Below are positions 7,116-11,177 of a stretch of DNA of 11,177 bases, piece by piece; position 1 is the first letter of the stretch, and each line of letters starts with the position of its first letter. A model generated the notes under the pieces. That model ran no database searches. It had not been told where the DNA came from and worked only from the letters and a program-made list of their open reading frames with translations. Source of the stretch: Clostridia bacterium (GTDB taxonomy: Bacteria > Bacillota > Clostridia > Christensenellales > Aristaeellaceae). The translations under genes and the position numbers were made by a program. The stretch covers positions 1-11,177 of the forward strand of contig JAFUWR010000199.1 of assembly GCA_017471125.1 (NCBI GenBank), given 5' to 3'.

Positions 7116-9485
7116 TTATTTCATCGTCACCACGGTCACGCCGTCCTCGCCCTCGCCGTACCTGCCCAGCCGGAACTCCTTGACGGCGGGGTTTTTCTTG
7201 AGCGCGGCCTGTATGCCGCTGCGGAGGGTGCCGATGCCCTTGCCGTGGATGATGAACACCTGCCTCAGCTTATTGAGCATGGCCCCGTCGAGGAACATGT
7301 CCACGGCCAGCAGCGCCTCGTCGAGGCTCATGCCGCGCACGTCGCACTCGGTCTCCACGTCCCGGGCGGACACGTTGACCCGCGTGCCGCTGCCGCTGCC
7401 CCTGCCCGCGGGCTGTCGGCCCTTCTTCTCGGGGGCGTCGGGCTTGGCGGTCCGCATGTCGGCGATGTTGGCCTTCAATTTGAGCGCGCCCGCCTGCACG
7501 GTGCACTCGCCCCGGGCGTCGGGCGCGGTCAGCACGGTGGCCTTGGTGTTCAGGTTCACGAGCAGCACCGTGTCGCCGGCCTTCAAGGACGTGGGCACGC
7601 TGCCCGCCTCGCCGGGGGCGATCCTTTCGGAATTGTCGTCGATGGCGTCCTGGAGCTTGGCGCGCATGGCGTGCAGCTCGTGCTCCTTGACGCCGGTGTT
7701 CCGCTGCCTCTTGAGGTCGGCGATGATCTGCTCCGACTCCCGTTGCGCCTTTTGCAGCACCTTCCGCGCCTCGTCCCTGGCCTTGCGCAGCTCGGTCTCC
7801 CGCCGCGCGGCCAGCTCCTTTTGCAGGCGCTCGGCCTCGTCCCGCAGCTTCGTGGTCTCCCGGTGGACCTCCTCGGCCAACTGCCGCTCCTTCTCGGCGA
7901 TCTGCCGGTGGTACTCGGCGTTGGCGATGACATCCTCGAACCGCACGGCGTCCTTGCTCAGCCGCTTGGAGGCGTCGTCGATCAGGAACTCCGGCAGGCC
8001 CAGCTTGCGGCTGATCTCGAAGGCGTTGGACTTGCCGGGCACGCCGATGGACAGCCGGTAGGTGGGCCGCAGGGTCTCCACGTTGAACTCCACCGAGGCG
8101 TTCTCCACCCCCGGCGTGCCCAGGGCGAACGCCTTCAATTCGCTGTAATGGGTGGTGGCCATGGTGGTGACCTTCATGCCCAGCAGGTGGTTCAGGATCG
8201 CCATCGCCAGCGCCGCGCCCTCGGTGGGGTCGGTGCCCGCGCCCAGCTCGTCGAACAGCGCAAGGGACCGGGGCGTGACGTTGTTCAATATGGCCACGAT
8301 GTTGGTCATGTGGGACGAGAAGGTGGACAGCGACTGCTCGATGGACTGCTCGTCGCCGATGTCGGCGAACACCTCGTCGAAGATCGCAAGCTCCGAGCCG
8401 TAGGCCGCGGGCACCTGGAGGCCCGCCTGCGCCATCAGCGACAGCAGGCCCACGGTCTTGAGCGTCACGGTCTTGCCGCCGGTGTTGGGGCCGGTGATGA
8501 CCAGCGTCGTGAAGTCCTCGCCCAGCCACAGCGTGGACGGCACCACCTTCTGCGGGTCGATCAGCGGGTGCCGCGCCTGTAAAAGCCGCACATGCCCCGC
8601 GGTGTTCAGCTTCGGCGGCACGGCGTTCATCTGCCGTCCCAGCGCGGCCTTGGCGAAGATGACGTCCAACTGGGAGAGCAGGCCGTGGTTGTGCTCGATC
8701 AGCTCCGCGTCCGGCGCGATGCGGTCGGAGAACTCGCCCAGGATGCGCTCGATCTCGTTGTGCTCCTTGATGGTCCACTGCTTGAGCTCGTTGCCCGCCT
8801 CCACCACGGCCATCGGCTCGATGAACAGCGTGGAGCCGGTGCCCGACTGGTCATGGACGATGCCGGGGACGCTGCTCCGGCACTCGGCCTTCACCGGCAC
8901 CACGTAGCGCCCGTTGCGCTGGGTGACGATGGCGTCCATCAGGTACTTCTGCATGGTCGAGGAGCGGATGATCGCGTTCAGCTTCTCCCGCACGCGCTCG
9001 TTCAAGAGCCGCATCTGCCGCCGGATGTTGCTAAGCTCCGGACTGGCGTGGTCGCTGATCTCGTCCTCGGAGATGATGGCGTCGAAGATCTCCTCCTCCA
9101 GCGAGCGGTTCGTCGCCAGCCGGGAGCCCATCTCCGTCAGGTTCGGCGTGTCCTCCCGGTCCGTCACCAGCGCCGACCGCACGATCCGCGCGGCCTTCAG
9201 GGCGTCCGCCACCTGCAAGAGCGCCTTGGGCGACAGCGTGCCGCCGGCCTTGGCCAGCTTGAGATAGGGCCGCACGTCGGTGAAGTGGGCCATGGGGTTG
9301 CCGCCGCAGTAGGCGAATATGGAGGACGCCTCCTCCGTCTGCGCCTGCCACAGGCCCACCGTGGCCGGGTCCCCCGAGGGGCGCAGCGCCCGCGCCGCGG
9401 CCTGCCCCGGCTCCGTGGAGCACAGCGCGGCCAGCATGTCCAGTATCTTGTTGAATTCCAGTACGCGAAGATCACGCTCGTTCAT
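7116..9485 (-). CDS. mutS2: MutS2-type ATPase with C-terminal Smr domain
   Basis: A 789-residue MutS2, about the family's usual length (780-790). Unlike MutS it lacks the mismatch-recognition domain. Seen in order: core/lever domains (about 1-300), ABC-type ATPase with Walker A GPNTGGKT (332-339), Walker B SLALFDE (407-413) followed by GAGTDPTEG, a charged coiled coil (about 515-615), a KOW-like or linker region (about 635-680), and an Smr endonuclease-fold domain (about 713-789) with DVRG and HGKGIGTLR. MutS2 proteins have been linked to suppressing homologous recombination and, in Bacillus, to splitting or cleaving at collided ribosomes. The ATG is 2 nt after the upstream gene's stop, with AGAGGTG inside that gene, so the two are translationally coupled. 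No standard terminator separates it from the regulator operon. Confidence 0.97.
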   Translation of the reverse strand: MNERDLRVLEFNKILDMLAALCSTEPGQAAARALRPSGDPATVGLWQAQTEEASSIFAYCGGNPMAHFTDVRPYLKLAKAGGTLSPKALLQVADALKAARIVRSALVTDREDTPNLTEMGSRLATNRSLEEEIFDAIISEDEISDHASPELSNIRRQMRLLNERVREKLNAIIRSSTMQKYLMDAIVTQRNGRYVVPVKAECRSSVPGIVHDQSGTGSTLFIEPMAVVEAGNELKQWTIKEHNEIERILGEFSDRIAPDAELIEHNHGLLSQLDVIFAKAALGRQMNAVPPKLNTAGHVRLLQARHPLIDPQKVVPSTLWLGEDFTTLVITGPNTGGKTVTLKTVGLLSLMAQAGLQVPAAYGSELAIFDEVFADIGDEQSIEQSLSTFSSHMTNIVAILNNVTPRSLALFDELGAGTDPTEGAALAMAILNHLLGMKVTTMATTHYSELKAFALGTPGVENASVEFNVETLRPTYRLSIGVPGKSNAFEISRKLGLPEFLIDDASKRLSKDAVRFEDVIANAEYHRQIAEKERQLAEEVHRETTKLRDEAERLQKELAARRETELRKARDEARKVLQKAQRESEQIIADLKRQRNTGVKEHELHAMRAKLQDAIDDNSERIAPGEAGSVPTSLKAGDTVLLVNLNTKATVLTAPDARGECTVQAGALKLKANIADMRTAKPDAPEKKGRQPAGRGSGSGTRVNVSARDVETECDVRGMSLDEALLAVDMFLDGAMLNKLRQVFIIHGKGIGTLRSGIQAALKKNPAVKEFRLGRYGEGEDGVTVVTMK

Positions 9486-9487
9486 AG

Positions 9488-11177
9488 CTATTCAACACCT
9501 CTGAAGAAATGTCCCGTGGTGGTGTCCATTTTGTCGACGACGTCCCATTCGGGCAGCGCCCGGAAGTCCCGGCCGTCCAGCGCGGCGCGGTAGACCCTGA
9601 CGATGGCCTCCACCGGCCCGCCGCCTTGCAGCAGCAGCCGCCAGCCGGAGGCCTTGGGAAGCCTGTCCAGCCTGCGCAGCGGCATCAGCGGCACCGAGTT
9701 CAAGACCTGTATCACGCAGCCGCCGTCCATCGCCACGCGACGCAGCGGGAACGCCGCGCCCTTGCGGTCGACGAGGGCCCGGCCGTTGAGCCGCTCGTCG
9801 GGCTTGCATGTGTCGCACCAGCGGCAGTCCGCGTGCTTCCCCGGCATGCCCCTGGCCGCCCGCAGGGGACAGTGCCGCAGCCGCATCAGCGGGATACGTC
9901 CCCATGTGACGATATTGGTTTTCCCGCGCAGGTCCGCGATCTGGGCCGCGGTCAGCTCCACGGACGGGGTGACCGTTTCCACGCCCCACGCCTCCAACTG
10001 TTCGACGGTCAGGTCGTTGGCGGCGTTCAGCATGTAGCCGCCGGTCAGCCGTCCCGGCCATTTCAGGGCGAAGTGGCCGACGTTGGCGACGATGGTCTCC
10101 GTTATCCTGTCGGCGTTGGCGTTAGCCCATTGGTTCAGCCTGTCCAGCGCCTCGGCGGTCAGCACCGCGGGCACGGCCAGGGCGAAGCGCTCGGGCAGTT
10201 CGGCGGCGTCGAGCTGCCGCAGGTCGTCCGGGCAGTACACCGCCGCGTCCGCGCCATTGGCCAGTGCCCGCCGCAGCGCGTCGGCGTCGCCGGACTGGGC
10301 ATAGAGAAGGGGCTTACCGTCGTTCGCCCCGCGGATGACGGGCGTTTCGACATCATGGGTCGCCCGCGTGACGGCGGTGTAGTGCTCCTCCAACGACGCC
10401 AGCGCATCGCGCCGCAGGGCGTTCAGCGCCGAGGCCGGGACGAAGGCGTCCGGGTCGGCGTCGATGTCCACCGCCGCGGCCCGCCATGCCGTGCCGCCGG
10501 TCTTGGTGAGCTGCTGCCACGCCCGGTCGGGGTCGAAGGGCTTGCTTTTCGCTGCCTGCACCACATCGCCCGCGACTTCGGCGGCATAGGTCCCGTCGGA
10601 GGCCGTCAGCCGCGCCGCCTCGCCCACATGCAGGGCGGCTTTCAATGTCACGTCCCGCTGTCGGCGCTCGACCTCGAAGCTGTCCCGGGCGTCCTTCATC
10701 TGCCGCGCGCTGACCAGCCGCACCAGCGCGTCGCCCTTTTGCGCCTTGGCGCACGCGACGCTTTCCCCCGCCGCGCCGGACAGCTTCACGGGGATGTCCT
10801 CCTGGCCCCGGCGCAGGACCAGCGCGTCCGTGGCGTCGATGTCCGCGTCAAGCGCGATTTTCCCCGGTCGGCGGCAGGCGCCCGCCGCCACGCCCAGGTG
10901 GTTGGGCCGGTCGGGGAACATCAGCGCGTCCTCCCGGACGCCCGCGCCGTAGCCCCGGGTGAAGCCGCCCCGGTTGAACATCTGCCGAAGGTCGTCCCGG
11001 GCCGCGGCGGTATCGAAGGGCAGGCCGTCATAGAGCGCGTCCAGCGCCCGCCGGTACGCCGCCACGGTGACGGCCACGTACTCGGCCCGCTTGAGCCGCC
11101 CCTCGATCTTGAGGCTCGCGACCCCCGCGTCCCGGAGCCGCGCCATGTCGTCGATGCCGCACAGGTCCCTGGTGGAC
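9488..11177 (-). CDS. U32 family peptidase / RlhA-like protein, C-terminal part
   Basis: The 3' part (562 codons plus one base) of a gene that enters from the right edge. The first residues STRDLCGIDDMARLRDAGVA and then SLKIEGRLKRAEYVA match the conserved end of the U32 first barrel, so the ATG at 11146 is an internal Met, not the start. A DUF3656-like middle region follows, then a second barrel-like half with GYMLNAANDL, VTPSVELTAAQI and WGRIPLMRLRHCPLR, and a cysteine cluster HCP...DCRWCDTC suited to an iron-sulfur cluster. Long U32 proteins of this layout include E. coli RlhA (YdcP), needed for 5-hydroxylation of 23S rRNA C2501, as well as proteins annotated as collagenase-like peptidases. 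The RlhA role is inference from architecture. It is coupled to mutS2 with a 2-nt gap and probably forms one operon with it. Confidence 0.9.
   Translation of the reverse strand, partial: STRDLCGIDDMARLRDAGVASLKIEGRLKRAEYVAVTVAAYRRALDALYDGLPFDTAAARDDLRQMFNRGGFTRGYGAGVREDALMFPDRPNHLGVAAGACRRPGKIALDADIDATDALVLRRGQEDIPVKLSGAAGESVACAKAQKGDALVRLVSARQMKDARDSFEVERRQRDVTLKAALHVGEAARLTASDGTYAAEVAGDVVQAAKSKPFDPDRAWQQLTKTGGTAWRAAAVDIDADPDAFVPASALNALRRDALASLEEHYTAVTRATHDVETPVIRGANDGKPLLYAQSGDADALRRALANGADAAVYCPDDLRQLDAAELPERFALAVPAVLTAEALDRLNQWANANADRITETIVANVGHFALKWPGRLTGGYMLNAANDLTVEQLEAWGVETVTPSVELTAAQIADLRGKTNIVTWGRIPLMRLRHCPLRAARGMPGKHADCRWCDTCKPDERLNGRALVDRKGAAFPLRRVAMDGGCVIQVLNSVPLMPLRRLDRLPKASGWRLLLQGGGPVEAIVRVYRAALDGRDFRALPEWDVVDKMDTTTGHFFRGVE

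Noticed and set aside
7116..9485. Assignment of this gene as mutS (mismatch repair)
   Set aside because: The start MNERDLRVLEFNKIL, the GPNTGGKT Walker A with the MutS2 context, the coiled coil and the C-terminal Smr domain identify MutS2; the mismatch-binding domain is missing.

Overview
The window comes from a high-GC bacterial chromosome. By eye the coding regions are well above 60% GC with strong G/C third-position bias, while the intergenic gaps are AT-richer. Gene content (MutS2 with an Smr domain, a long U32 peptidase of the DUF3656 type, an OmpR-type two-component pair of Gram-positive style, GGAGG-type ribosome binding sites) points to a Firmicute, most likely a high-GC gut-type Clostridia lineage. 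The taxonomic call is inference; no rRNA or other marker is present.

Layout, left to right. Positions 1-83 hold the 5' end of a minus-strand IS3-type OrfA/helix-turn-helix gene that runs off the left edge, with an extended -10 promoter. Positions about 119-402 are non-coding and made of several small repeats and hairpins. A strong intrinsic terminator (403-437) ends lon (443-2743, minus). Lon is transcribed divergently from a small cysteine-rich TetR-family regulator (2910-3443, plus). The gap between them carries two copies of a CTTGACA-N2-TGTCAAG palindrome that overlap the promoters of both genes. The regulator converges on an HtrA/DegP-like secreted protease (3500-4654, minus). Upstream of htrA is a roughly 170-bp inverted element with heptamer arrays at both ends, which supplies the stop codon of the next gene, a sensor histidine kinase (4894-6342, minus). 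Its partner OmpR-family response regulator (6350-7042, minus) lies 7 nt upstream. The regulator's promoter has three contiguous 11-bp direct repeats abutting an extended -10. Further upstream come mutS2 (7116-9485, minus) and, 2 nt from it, a U32 peptidase/RlhA-like gene (9488-11177, minus) that runs off the right edge.

How the genes fit together. The window is dominated by protein and translation quality control: cytosolic proteolysis (Lon), envelope proteolysis (HtrA) beside a membrane two-component system, and MutS2 (Smr ATPase, reported to act on collided ribosomes in Bacillus) coupled to a U32 protein of the class that hydroxylates 23S rRNA. The genes are mostly well-known families. The less ordinary signals are regulatory and repetitive: the TetR/Lon shared operator region, the OmpR-type direct repeats before the response regulator, and several unrelated-looking heptamer tandem repeats confined to intergenic DNA. 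No RNA gene, CRISPR array or prophage was seen.
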